A DNA stretch of 64,000 nucleotides, taken from Streptomyces pactum (GTDB lineage: Bacteria > Actinomycetota > Actinomycetes > Streptomycetales > Streptomycetaceae). The notes beneath the pieces are model-generated. The model was not told where the DNA came from. It saw only the letters and a program-made list of their open reading frames with translations, and did not search any database. Position numbers and translations under genes: made by a program. The stretch covers positions 3,288,501 to 3,352,500 of the forward strand of contig NZ_CP019724.1 in the NCBI RefSeq assembly GCF_002005225.1, in the 5' to 3' direction. Below are positions 1 through 7,874 of this stretch, piece after piece (the stretch's first letter is position 1; the number at the start of each line of letters is the position of its first letter).

Positions 1-414
1 CAGCGGGAGGTCCTTGGACACGACGGTGACGTCGAACCCCTCCGCCTGCAGATTGCGGGCGACCGCGAGGATGCGGGAGTCGTTGTCCCCCAGGCGGTAG
101 CCGGTGGGCAGCACGCCGGGGTCCGAGTGGTTGAGCTCGACACGCACGGTGCCGCCGAGATCCCCGATCGGAATGGGGGCGTCGAGGCGACCGTGCCGTA
201 CTCGGAACTCGTCGAGCAGGCGCAGAGCCTGCCGGGCGAAGTAGCCGAGCTCGGGATGGTGCCGTTTGGCCTCCAACTCCGTCACCACGACGATGGGGAG
301 CACGACCTCGTGCTCGTCGAAGCGGTTCAGAGCGTTCGGGTCCGCCAGCAGGACGCTGGTGTCGAGAACGTAGGTGCGCCTATCGGGCTTGTGGCGCTTT
401 GTGCTGGTCACCAC
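1..414 (-). CDS. PhoH family protein, N-terminal PIN-domain part (cut by window edge)
   Basis: Only the first 138 codons are in the window; the gene runs off the left edge. The visible part is a PIN-type domain: the early segment [12 protein letters not shown] carries the first conserved acidic residue, followed by the [11 protein letters not shown] segment and later [11 protein letters not shown], with further acidic positions of the PIN metal site. PIN domain followed by a PhoH ATPase is the usual build of PhoH2/YlaK-type proteins, thought to be RNA-directed nuclease/helicases; the ATPase half is not visible here. Two adjacent GTG codons (414 and 411) could start it; the outer one was taken. 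Upstream lies a long gap with a tandem repeat and a terminator, so its promoter probably lies within about 350 bp of the start. Confidence 0.85.
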   Translation of the reverse strand, partial: MVTSTKRHKPDRRTYVLDTSVLLADPNALNRFDEHEVVLPIVVVTELEAKRHHPELGYFARQALRLLDEFRVRHGRLDAPIPIGDLGGTVRVELNHSDPGVLPTGYRLGDNDSRILAVARNLQAEGFDVTVVSKDLPL

Positions 415-773
415 GGAAGGACGTACCCCCTCGGAAGAGGTCGGGGAGCGACGGAGTGGACGCTGGGCCGGGAGGGCGGGAACGAGCCGGCCGGTCGAGG
501 GCCGCCCTGCACTGGCGCGGGCCGCGGACCGGCCCTCCGCCGCGTCTTCCGTGCCGTGACCGCACGGTGGGGCTGGTGCAAAGGGCCTCCCGGGCGGACG
601 GCTCCGTGCCGTCCGCTGAGATACGACACCCGTGGTTCGGGCGTCGACCTGCTTGGCTTATGCCCTAGAACGAGCGCCGCCATGCCACGACACAGGACGA
701 CGCACCGGTGAACTCCTCATTACGGGCGCCCCGCGGGAGGCGGGAAGAGGGCGAGGGGAGGAGGGCAGGAGGG

Positions 774-905
774 GGTGCGCGGTCCGGGAGCGGAGGAGGG
801 GGTGCGCGGTCCGGGAGCGGAGGAGGGGGTGCGCGGTCCGGGAGCGGAGGAGGGGGTGCGCGGTCCGGGAGCGGAGGAGGGGGCACGGTCCCGGAGCGGA
901 GAAGC
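774..905. repeat. 27-bp tandem repeat array, four perfect copies plus one decayed copy
   Basis: Four head-to-tail copies of a 27-bp unit beginning GGTGCGCGGTCC and ending GGAGGAGGG fill 774-800, 801-827, 828-854 and 855-881. A diverged fifth copy follows to about 905. The unit is purine-rich on the plus strand. It lies between a terminator and the phoH-like start, so it is probably in the promoter or 5' leader of phoH. The perfect identity suggests recent slippage or unequal exchange. Confidence 0.9.
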
Positions 906-923
906 GGTGCCGGGCCGAGGCAG

Positions 924-964
924 AAAAAACGGGCCGGTCCGTGGGGGGGAGACGGACCGGCCCG
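924..964 (-). terminator. Rho-independent terminator reading leftward
   Basis: A 12-bp perfect stem (GGGCCGGTCCGT at 931-942 paired with ACGGACCGGCCC at 952-963) with a short loop. On the minus strand it is followed by a run of six T (924-929). This end structure belongs to a transcript coming from the right, from the 965-1500 region, where no conventional gene is evident. Confidence 0.8.
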
Positions 965-1025
965 AGGGGGGGGGTTTCCACCATAACCCTTTGTAAGTGA
1001 TGCTGCGTGCATCGGCGTGCCACAA

Positions 1026-1091
1026 CTACTCTCCGAAGTCGCCCGGCAACGCCCGGATGGCCCTGGAAGCACTCGTTCCGCCCTGAATCAT
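1026..1091 (-). CDS. Possible 21-residue small ORF ahead of a terminator
   Basis: An ATG at 1091 opens 21 codons (starting MIQGGTSASR, ending PGDFGE) and stops with TAG about 60 bp before the strong leftward terminator. An AGGAGG motif is present upstream but about 18 bases from the ATG; an in-frame TTG two codons earlier would sit closer to it. I do not recognise the peptide. It is listed because the terminator implies that something is transcribed here; it may equally be a non-coding RNA or the end of a decayed gene. Confidence 0.25.
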   Translation of the reverse strand: MIQGGTSASRAIRALPGDFGE

Positions 1092-1368
1092 GGCCAAAAG
1101 GCAGCGGCCTCCTCAGCGAACCGGGCGCCTGAAGGGGCCGAGCGAACGGACCGTGGGCCCCGAAGCGGGCCGACGCGCACCGGATGCCGGACAGCGGACC
1201 ACCCCCGCTTCCCTCCACCGGGTGAACCCACCGGCGAACGCCCGCTTGACCGGGCACCGCGCAGCCCCCTCCACTGCGCGGTGCCACACGCGCAGCTTTG
1301 CTCACGCGAATTACCTGGTCCGAACCTACGTGATCTGGCGAGCCGGATCCGCCCCAAGGAGGACAACG

Positions 1369-1395
1369 ATGAATAACGATGTGGACACCCCGTGA
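1369..1395 (+). CDS. Possible 8-codon leader or truncated ORF (MNNDVDTP)
   Basis: A perfect Shine-Dalgarno (AAGGAGGA) sits six bases before ATG, followed by only seven more codons and TGA. A 6-bp hairpin (AGGGTG 1403-1408 with CACCCT 1415-1420) follows. The next gene starts at 1534 without a strong ribosome site. It could be a leader peptide or the stub of a lost gene. The good start signal is what is seen; function is unknown. Confidence 0.3.
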   Translation: MNNDVDTP

Positions 1396-1533
1396 GGATC
1401 GAAGGGTGATTCCGCACCCTCTCACCGAGCGTGCAGATATTTGCGAAGGTGCGCCGCATACACCCTGAAGATCCCGATCCGCAGTGCCCCTAGTAGGCCG
1501 GGAACTGTCCTACTCCTCCCCTAACGTCACCTC

Positions 1534-2817
1534 ATGACGAAGACGGTGCGCATCACTTGGGGCGCGGCGAGCGCGCGGCGGCTCGAGCGACAGTTCCTGG
1601 CCATGTCCGCCCGAACGGGCACGCCGGTCGCCGACGTGGCCGGCGCGATGCTCGGCGTCCACGCCCAGGTGCTGTCGGCGGCCGAACTCTCGCTGGGCCT
1701 GCGGACCGACGGCGTGACCCGGGCGGACGTACGGACGTCCTTGTGGCCGACCGGATCCGCCTCCGCGCCGGCCTCCACAGCTCCCTCCACGCCGGCCTCA
1801 ACGGCTCCTTCCGCGTCGGCCTCCACGTCTCCTTCCGCGTCGGCCTCCACGGCTCCCTCGCTCGTCAAGACGCACGGCCCGCGCGGGACGGTGCACCTGC
1901 TCCCCGCCCGCGACCTGCCGATGTGGTGTGCCGCACTGCCCGCGATCTCCGGCGGGCCGGGCCCCTTCCCGTCCGGCGTACGGCTCACGCGGAGGCAGGC
2001 GGAAGAGGTGGTGGCGGCTATCGGCGACGCCCTCGACGGCACGTTCCTGACCATCGACGAACTCGGCGACGAGGTCGTCGCCCGCACCGGTCCCTGGGCC
2101 GGCGACCTGGTGATGCCGGCGTTCCAGACCATGTGGCCGCGCTGGCGGCAGGCGTTGCACCTGGCGGGCCAGTCAGGCGCCCTGTGCTTCGGCCCCAACC
2201 GTGGCCGCAAGGTGACGTACACCCGCCCGCCCCGCATCACTCCGCTGCGGTCCGACGAAGCACTGCGGCTCCTCGTACTCCGTTACCTGCACACATACGG
2301 TCCGGCCACGCCGCAGCACTTCGCCCGGTGGCTGGCCGCACCGCCCGCCTGGGCCGGGGCCCTGTACGACCGGCTGGCCGCCGCCGGCGAGATCGAGCAG
2401 GCCGATTTCGAGGCAACCGGCGCGGCCCAGGCATGGGTGGTCACGGGCGACACCGCCTTCCCCGGCGGGCCCGAACAGGAAGACCTGCTGCGTGGCGTGC
2501 GGCTGCTGCCGTACTTCGACGCGTATCTCATCGCGGCCCAGCCGCGGGAGCTGCTCTTCCCCGGAGCCGCGTACCAGCGGGCGCTGGCGGGCGGGCAGGC
2601 GGGCAACTTCCCCGTACTGCTGGTGGACGGCGTAGCGGCGGGCGTCTGGCACCAGCGGCGCCGGGGGCGGCGTACGACGGTCACGGTCGAACCGCTGGGA
2701 CGCCTGACGGCCCGGCAGGAGAGGGAACTGGCGGCACGGGTGGATCGGGTCGGGGAGGTACTGGAGGCCCGGGCCGAGCTGGTGGTGGGCGAGGTGACGG
2801 TGGGCGCGCACGCCTGA
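1534..2817 (+). CDS. Winged-helix DNA-binding domain protein, AlkZ/YcaQ-like
   Basis: 427 residues of the winged-helix family (HTH_42, DUF1006) whose characterised members include AlkZ, the Streptomyces glycosylase that unhooks azinomycin crosslinks, and E. coli YcaQ. Family hallmarks are the early GVHAQV segment, the KTHGPRGTVHLLP motif after it, and a C-terminal YFDAYLIAAQPRE segment. AlkZ uses a QxQ pair; the matching position here reads H43-A44-Q45, so the first Gln is replaced. A Ser/Thr/Ala/Pro-rich insertion at about residues 75-110, encoded by 24-bp tandem repeats, interrupts the N-terminal domain before the conserved Lys-Thr-His. DNA repair or self-resistance is a family inference; activity of this variant is uncertain. 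Confidence 0.75.
   Translation: MTKTVRITWGAASARRLERQFLAMSARTGTPVADVAGAMLGVHAQVLSAAELSLGLRTDGVTRADVRTSLWPTGSASAPASTAPSTPASTAPSASASTSPSASASTAPSLVKTHGPRGTVHLLPARDLPMWCAALPAISGGPGPFPSGVRLTRRQAEEVVAAIGDALDGTFLTIDELGDEVVARTGPWAGDLVMPAFQTMWPRWRQALHLAGQSGALCFGPNRGRKVTYTRPPRITPLRSDEALRLLVLRYLHTYGPATPQHFARWLAAPPAWAGALYDRLAAAGEIEQADFEATGAAQAWVVTGDTAFPGGPEQEDLLRGVRLLPYFDAYLIAAQPRELLFPGAAYQRALAGGQAGNFPVLLVDGVAAGVWHQRRRGRRTTVTVEPLGRLTARQERELAARVDRVGEVLEARAELVVGEVTVGAHA
1766..1860 (+). repeat. In-frame 24-bp tandem repeat in the AlkZ-like gene
   Basis: About four copies of a 24-bp unit encode repeated Ala-Pro-Ser-Ala-Ser-Ala-Ser-Thr peptides. Copies differ by a few bases and keep the reading frame. The insertion probably forms a flexible surface loop. 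Confidence 0.8.
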
Positions 2818-2839
2818 GCGGCCGGCGCCCCTGTGTGAC

Positions 2840-3631
2840 CTAGGGGCGTGGCCTGCGCACGTCGAAGAGATGGCGCGTGCTGTGGGCGACGAAGGGCCCG
2901 TCGGCCTCGATGCGCTCGTGCAGAGCACGCAGTCGGTCCCGGTGGCCCTCGACGGTGAAGCCGGGAACCATCCACACCACCTTGCGCAGGAAGTGGACGA
3001 CGGCGCCGATGTCGTGGAACTCCATCCGCAGCCGCTCCGCCCGCAGCTCGACGACCTCCAGCCCGGCGGCCTCGGCGTCGGCACGCTCGCGTTCGGGGTG
3101 ACGGTGGTACCGGCTCTCCTCCGGCTGGGGCCCGAGGAAGTACTCGATGAGCTCGAAGACGCTGCCGGGCCCGACATGCTGGGCGAAGTAGGTCCCGCCG
3201 GGCACGAGCACGCGGGCGACCTCGCCCCAGTGCGGCTCGACGGGGTGCCGGCTCACGACCAGGTCGAAGGCCCCGTCCGCGAAGGGCAGGAGCACGTCGT
3301 CGGGCACGGCGACCACGGGGACGCCGCGAGGGCGGAGCAGTGCGGTGGCCTTGGCGACGTTGGGCCGCCACCCTTCGGTGGCGACGACGAGCGGCGGGCG
3401 GTGCGGGGCGGCGGCTCCGAGGGCGAAGTCCAGGACCTCCCCTCCCCCGGTCTGTACGTCCAACACGGCGGTGGCCTCGGCCAGCCGCCCCGACATGGCC
3501 CGCGCGTACCCCCAGGACGGCCGCTCCTCGGTCGCCCTCCCCTCGAACCAGGAGAAGTCCCACCCTTCGGTGGGCGCGGAGGCGCCTTCGGCCACGAGGT
3601 CGTCGAAGGTGCGGGGGTGATGCAGAGCCAT
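2840..3631 (-). CDS. Class I SAM-dependent methyltransferase
   Basis: 263 residues with a Rossmann methyltransferase core. Motif I is at about residues 57-66 (VLDVQTGGGE), followed by an acidic strand (VVATEGWRPN), the motif around FDLVVSRHPVEPHW, and the LVPGGTYFAQHVG segment typical of UbiE/BioC-like enzymes. The aspartate-proline usually seen after motif III is replaced by SRHP. No membrane segment or signal peptide. Substrate cannot be predicted. It is a single gene, convergent with the preceding plus-strand gene, with 22 bp between the two stops. Confidence 0.8.
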   Translation of the reverse strand: MALHHPRTFDDLVAEGASAPTEGWDFSWFEGRATEERPSWGYARAMSGRLAEATAVLDVQTGGGEVLDFALGAAAPHRPPLVVATEGWRPNVAKATALLRPRGVPVVAVPDDVLLPFADGAFDLVVSRHPVEPHWGEVARVLVPGGTYFAQHVGPGSVFELIEYFLGPQPEESRYHRHPERERADAEAAGLEVVELRAERLRMEFHDIGAVVHFLRKVVWMVPGFTVEGHRDRLRALHERIEADGPFVAHSTRHLFDVRRPRP

Positions 3632-3789
3632 CGGGGCGTATCCGATCGATGGGGGACGGGGAGAGGGGGAGGGGGAGGGGGGTCACCGGCCGGGGAGAGG
3701 GAAGTCGCGTGCGCCCTCTCCTCCAGGTCACCGGCCTGGCTGGAGCGCGTCGCCCACGGGAGCCACCGGCTGTCCAGACCGTCGGCCGC

Positions 3790-4662
3790 CTAGGCCACCA
3801 GGGGCCGGACCTCCTCAGCGGCGAACCGTACGAACCCCTCCGGGTCGGGCTCGTCACCGGTCGGCTGGAGGACCACGGTGTCGGCCCCGGCCTCGGCCAG
3901 CCTCTCCACTGCCTTGGCGACGGCCGCCGCGTCACCGGCGACACCGAGGTCCGGCACCGATGCGTCGCCTTCGGCGGCCAGCTCGGCCCGCAACCGCTCG
4001 CCGGCGTCGGGGCCGGTGGCGGCCAGGAGATACACCACGACCCTGTGCCCGTCGGCCCGCGCGGCCGTCGCACGCCCTTCGTCGATGAGCCGCCTGGCCC
4101 GACGCACCCCGTCGGGTGGAGTCGACGCGGTGAGCACGGTCCCGTCGGCGGCCTCCCCGGCGAGCCGCAGCGAACGGGGCCCGGTGGCGCCGGCGAACAC
4201 CTCGACACCCTGGCCCGGCGGCCAGTCCAGCGCGACGTCGTCGAGCCGTACATAGCGTCCCTCGGTGGTCACCCGCTCACCGCCCAACAGCGCCCGCAGC
4301 GCCAGGAGATGCTCCCGCAACAGGGTGAGGGGCGACTCGGCCCTCGCCCCGACCTGCCCCATCCAGTCCTGAACCCCGTGCCCGACGCCGAGGATCGCGC
4401 GGCCGGGGAACATCCGGTGCAGCGTGGCGGCCTCCATCGCGGTGACGGCCACGTTCCGCAACGGCACGGGCAGCAGCCCGACCCCGACCCGCACCCTCTC
4501 GGTCCAGGCGAGCGCGGAGGCGGCCGCGGAGATCCCACCCTCGCGGAAGCAGTCCTCCCACAACCACAGCTCCTCCAACCCGACCTCATCGGCAACACGC
4601 GCGACGGCGCGCAGCCGCTCGGGGGCGAGCTGGGGGCGGAACACGGCACCGAGTCCAGTCAT
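3790..4662 (-). CDS. LLM-class (luciferase-like) flavin- or F420-dependent oxidoreductase
   Basis: 290 residues matching the bacterial luciferase-like TIM-barrel family. Supporting segments are the N-terminal ADEVGLEELWLWEDCF, RVRVGVGLLPVPLRN, the FPGRAILGVGHG motif, and the C-terminal GADTVVLQPTGDEPDPEGF. Streptomyces members often use F420 rather than FMN; the sequence alone does not decide it. It starts at ATG 4662 and lies downstream of, but in no clear operon with, the secretion-type cluster beginning at 4704. Confidence 0.8.
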   Translation of the reverse strand: MTGLGAVFRPQLAPERLRAVARVADEVGLEELWLWEDCFREGGISAAASALAWTERVRVGVGLLPVPLRNVAVTAMEAATLHRMFPGRAILGVGHGVQDWMGQVGARAESPLTLLREHLLALRALLGGERVTTEGRYVRLDDVALDWPPGQGVEVFAGATGPRSLRLAGEAADGTVLTASTPPDGVRRARRLIDEGRATAARADGHRVVVYLLAATGPDAGERLRAELAAEGDASVPDLGVAGDAAAVAKAVERLAEAGADTVVLQPTGDEPDPEGFVRFAAEEVRPLVA

Positions 4663-4703
4663 GCGCTCTTCCTACCCGCGGCCCGGGGCGCCGGACAACA
4701 GCA

Positions 4704-5372
4704 TTACGAGTCGCCGCCCAGGGGGTGCACAAATCTGACCGTCTCGACGACCTGACGCAGGATCGCCCGGTACTCCTCCCGACGTGCCGTGGCCGTGGTG
4801 CTGAGCGTGAGCACGGCCAGGCGCCGGCAGTCGGGGTGCGGGAGGTGCGCGTGGACCTGGAGGAGGGGTCGCTGCGGGAGTGCGCCGCCGTCGGCACTTC
4901 TCAACGTGGTCTCGCTGAGAACCGCGGGCCCGCAAGGAGCCTCGAGGAAGGCGACGCGCGTATGCCCCTCGACCGACGTGACCGCGCGGGCCGCTGTGAC
5001 GCTGCGGGGGGCGACGTTCGTCTCGCGCCAGGAGATCGTGAAAAGGGAGAGCAGGTGGGTCCCCGACCTCATCGCGTCGACGTCGTCGCGGTGCAGACCG
5101 ATCGAACAGTGGACGGTGCCGGAGGCGTACAACGCCCCAAGCATCTGCTGACCTGACGCAACCTGCGTAATCAGCCGGTGGCGAACCGCTTCGCTGGGCG
5201 CGGCCTCGAGCACCGGAGCGACGGCCGTGCGCATCCTTTCGGCAGCCGGCGAATCGGGCTCGGCGAGCAGGGCGTCCAGCGGCAGCGCCGTGAAGCCAGC
5301 CGGTTCGGCGAACCATAACTCTGCCTGTGCGTCGTTGACAGAGTCGTGAATGACGATCTCAGAGCTACTCAC
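4704..5372 (-). CDS. Hypothetical cytosolic protein at the tail of a type VII-type cluster
   Basis: 222 residues, GTG start at 5372 preceded by GGAGGG. No signal peptide or membrane segment. The C-terminal third (LAVLTLSTTATARREEYRAI and on) resembles the closing strand-helix of PsbP/Mog1-like small domains, a weak impression only. It is the last gene of the six-gene minus-strand unit and follows the membrane protein gene by 17 bp. In secretion-substrate operons this place is often taken by a chaperone or an immunity protein; that role is inference. Confidence 0.6.
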   Translation of the reverse strand: MSSSEIVIHDSVNDAQAELWFAEPAGFTALPLDALLAEPDSPAAERMRTAVAPVLEAAPSEAVRHRLITQVASGQQMLGALYASGTVHCSIGLHRDDVDAMRSGTHLLSLFTISWRETNVAPRSVTAARAVTSVEGHTRVAFLEAPCGPAVLSETTLRSADGGALPQRPLLQVHAHLPHPDCRRLAVLTLSTTATARREEYRAILRQVVETVRFVHPLGGDS

Positions 5373-5389
5373 AGTTTCCCTCCAGCGAA

Positions 5390-6049
5390 TCAGGACTGCA
5401 CGCGGTAAACACCCGCTTGCCGGCCGCGCTCGATGTCCTCAGGACCGGCACCCCAATCGCTGAACCGCTGGCCACTCTGCACATCCATCCGCTGCTCGAT
5501 GAGATGCAAACGTCGAGGAGCCGGCCCCTTCCGTGTGGGTGCAGCAATGACACCAACGAAGCGCACGTCCCCCGCAAACCAGATCTCTTCAATCTGCGCC
5601 TTCAGGCTCGGCTTGGCGCGAGGCGCCATACGCCGAGACCACCACTCCAAGCGAAGATGCTGGGTGAAGACGGCTGGCAACCACTGACCCGGACGACCCG
5701 GGTTCGGCAACTCAAACCATCCGTAGTGCCTGCTGAATACCTCAGGCCGGTCACTCAGCCCGTACGGAACACCTCGCAGAATCTGCCAAGGATAAGTGTG
5801 CAGGATGCGCAGCATTCGCACCGCTGCGGGTAAGTACCGCAATTGCGTCAGAGCACGGTATGGGCCATAAAGGAAGTACGGAAGGAACACCCACACGACC
5901 CAGTCGGCTGAGTACACCGAAATTCCAAGCAGCACGATCCAGCCACTGGCCCAGCCGATGAATCCGACGAGATTCATCACCATGTGACCGACCCAGGCCC
6001 TACGTGTCGCTGGATGCTGCCAAGCGGTGGCATAGTCGACAGGGTTCAC
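5390..6049 (-). CDS. Membrane protein with two N-terminal transmembrane segments
   Basis: 219 residues, GTG start at 6049 with GGGGAGAA upstream. Two hydrophobic stretches (about residues 22-45, MVMNLVGFIGWASGWIVLLG, and 48-64) are followed by a soluble region with many aromatic and basic residues, including an arginine-rich SRRMAPRAK patch near the middle. No family recognised. It sits between the type VII-type substrate (19 bp upstream) and a cytosolic protein, so it may be an immunity protein or an anchoring partner of that substrate. Confidence 0.65.
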   Translation of the reverse strand: MNPVDYATAWQHPATRRAWVGHMVMNLVGFIGWASGWIVLLGISVYSADWVVWVFLPYFLYGPYRALTQLRYLPAAVRMLRILHTYPWQILRGVPYGLSDRPEVFSRHYGWFELPNPGRPGQWLPAVFTQHLRLEWWSRRMAPRAKPSLKAQIEEIWFAGDVRFVGVIAAPTRKGPAPRRLHLIEQRMDVQSGQRFSDWGAGPEDIERGRQAGVYRVQS

Positions 6050-6067
6050 AATTTCTCCCCTTCGCGC

Positions 6068-7432
6068 CTAGCGGCACAAAACGTGCCGTGCAATATCGAC
6101 GAGACCACCGCTGTCGAGGATGAGGCGTGAGCCGTCGACGCCGGCTACGGTGCCGTCCTTGATGCCGTCGTCCTCTGCGTCTACGGCTTTGTTGTATAGC
6201 CCGAACCCTCCTGTGCCGACACCAGTCAGGCCCGAAGCTCCGGCGATTACTCTGGCCGCTCGATCGGGATCGCTGAAACCGTGCACAGCTCGGGCAATCG
6301 TCGAGTTGCCAAGGTTAGTGATCGCCCTCGCCTCACCGGTGACCTTCGAACCATAGATGCCTGCCTTCTGCCAGAAGTCAAGCACTTGACTGCTTCTCCG
6401 AAGCGCCCGTGTAGCCTCGAAGGATCCCTTAGCTACTGCCGCAACACCGGGAAATGCACCTGCGGCATCCGCTCCTACAGAGACGGCGTTGCTCCAGAAG
6501 TCAGCATCGAGTTCTCCCTTGGTAATGCCGTCCCACAAAGACGCTCGCACCTCCGGGTCGTTGAGCCGCAACGCAAGCGCCGTCGCGCTCAGCCCCGAAG
6601 CCGTGAGCATGAGCGCCGCAACCGTCGCGATACCCCACCCCAGCGGTCCTGAAAGGAGGAGTGCCACCACCCCAATGAGCCCCGCCGTGAAGCTGAGGAT
6701 GTCCGGCAAGTTGTCGCCCAGCCAGTCCAGGACCTCGTCGAACCACCCCGGCTCGTGCGGCACCAGCTTCTTCGTGGCGTCGCGGATCTTGTCCGCCCGG
6801 TACCCGGCCTTCTCCTCGTGCTCTTCGGCCAGCCTCTTCGCCTTGCCGATGATCTTCTTCAGTTCCGCCTGGGCGTCGTCCAGATCCGCGTGCGCTCGCG
6901 TCAACGCCTTCTGTGCGGCATCGTGATCGGTCCCGTCCTTCTTGAGGTCGGGATCGTCGCCGGCCTTGCTCGCGCGGCCCTGCGCGCGGTCGACCGCGCC
7001 CTGGGCTTCCTTCGCGTCCGCTTCGAGCTTCCCGGCCCGCCGCTGGAAGTCGTCGAGTTCGCCCTCCCAGCGATCCAGTTGCCTGGCCGCCTTGCGGATG
7101 GAGTGCGCCGCGTTCTTGAGGTTCAGCGGCAGTGGGCCACCGTCGAGCTGCTCGCGGAAGGCGACCGCGGCGTCGCCCTTCCAATAGCTGCCGTCCAGGA
7201 GCTTGGTGACCAGGTCGTGGGCCTCCTGGAGGACCTTGGCGCAACCGCTGAGCTTCTTCCGCAGGCTCCGCACGGTGTCGGTGTCGCCCGGTACGGGGTT
7301 GAAGCCGAGATGCGGGTAGCCGGGGTTCGGGATACGCGGGGCGGACTTGAGCCCCTGCGGCTTACCCAGGTCCGCTCGGGACCGAGGATCGAGGGCGGCG
7401 CCGTACTGGTCGTTTCCGGCGGTGACGGTCAC
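6068..7432 (-). CDS. Putative type VII-secreted protein with N-terminal T7SS signal domain
   Basis: 454 residues from a GTG at 7432 that overlaps the stop of the preceding WXG100-like gene (GTGA). The N-terminal half has the layout of the actinobacterial T7SS-signal domain: a LGFNPVPGDTDTVR segment, a WKGDAAVAFREQL motif (WxG-type turn), then long charged helices with probable coiled coil (about residues 110-210). Hydrophobic glycine-rich segments follow (about 235-290). The C-terminal 120 residues (through a final HVLCR) match no toxin family I know. The family is normally a secreted or surface effector; the effector activity is unknown and no core ESX machinery is in the window. Confidence 0.7.
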   Translation of the reverse strand: MTVTAGNDQYGAALDPRSRADLGKPQGLKSAPRIPNPGYPHLGFNPVPGDTDTVRSLRKKLSGCAKVLQEAHDLVTKLLDGSYWKGDAAVAFREQLDGGPLPLNLKNAAHSIRKAARQLDRWEGELDDFQRRAGKLEADAKEAQGAVDRAQGRASKAGDDPDLKKDGTDHDAAQKALTRAHADLDDAQAELKKIIGKAKRLAEEHEEKAGYRADKIRDATKKLVPHEPGWFDEVLDWLGDNLPDILSFTAGLIGVVALLLSGPLGWGIATVAALMLTASGLSATALALRLNDPEVRASLWDGITKGELDADFWSNAVSVGADAAGAFPGVAAVAKGSFEATRALRRSSQVLDFWQKAGIYGSKVTGEARAITNLGNSTIARAVHGFSDPDRAARVIAGASGLTGVGTGGFGLYNKAVDAEDDGIKDGTVAGVDGSRLILDSGGLVDIARHVLCR

Positions 7433-7746
7433 TTCTTGCCGCCGCTCTCGGCCTCGCGCGACTTCCGCACCGCTTCCTCGAGCGCCTTGTCGACTTCGAG
7501 GTAACTGTCCTTGCTCTTGCCGATGATGTCGGCCAAGTCCTCGGTCTGCTTGCCGATTTCCTCGGAGCCGTACTTCCAGTCCTCCTGGAAGGTCTCGCAA
7601 GCCGAGTCGAGGTCGTCCGTGCCCAGGCCGGTGATCGTGGCGTCCGACAGTGCCTTCCGCACGCCCCTGAGCGAAGTCGACGACTCCCTCAGCGACTTCA
7701 TGAACCGCCCGAGTTCATCGCCGTCAACGGCGAGCCGCTCCGCCAT
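7429..7746 (-). CDS. WXG100-like small helical protein (ESX-type partner)
   Basis: 105 residues, all helical and highly charged, ATG at 7746 with GGGGAC upstream. It resembles WXG100/DUF-type ESX partners in length and heptad pattern; the hairpin turn is at about ITGLGTDDLD. A classical W-x-G triplet is not present, though a Trp occurs in FQEDWKYG. It is translationally coupled to the downstream T7SS-signal protein, as expected if both fold together as a secreted pair. A longer start in the same frame adds residues unlike the family. Confidence 0.7.
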   Translation of the reverse strand: MAERLAVDGDELGRFMKSLRESSTSLRGVRKALSDATITGLGTDDLDSACETFQEDWKYGSEEIGKQTEDLADIIGKSKDSYLEVDKALEEAVRKSREAESGGKK

Positions 7747-7874
7747 GTGTCCGTCCCCTCTCCGGTCCACCTGTACCGGAGAGAGGAACGACCACATCTG
7801 GTTTTCGTGGCGTGCGGGTGGCTACTGACCCCCTCCGGGGGATCACTTACCGCACTGAGGGCTGGCGTCACCGA

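Larger units (their letters stand above)
415..1533. other. Long intergenic region between phoH-like gene and AlkZ-like gene
   Basis: No convincing gene longer than about 25 codons is seen on either strand; longer open frames here lack family resemblance and overlap one another. The stretch holds a 27-bp tandem array (774-905), a strong minus-strand terminator hairpin (924-964), a possible 21-codon minus-strand ORF (1026-1091) just before that terminator, and a plus-strand 8-codon ORF with a perfect ribosome binding site (1369-1395). Positions 1316-1327 read TGGTCCGAACCT, close to the repeat in front of the chitinase at 21 kb. Confidence 0.6.

Noticed and set aside
924..1100. A c-di-AMP (ydaO-type) or other riboswitch upstream of phoH
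   Set aside because: No conserved core motif of a riboswitch class could be recognised; only the terminator stem is supported.
1088..1459. Minus-strand open frame of 123 codons in the phoH-AlkZ gap
   Set aside because: Arg/Gly/Ser-rich composition typical of a chance frame in GC-rich DNA, no ribosome site, and it competes with other equally long frames.
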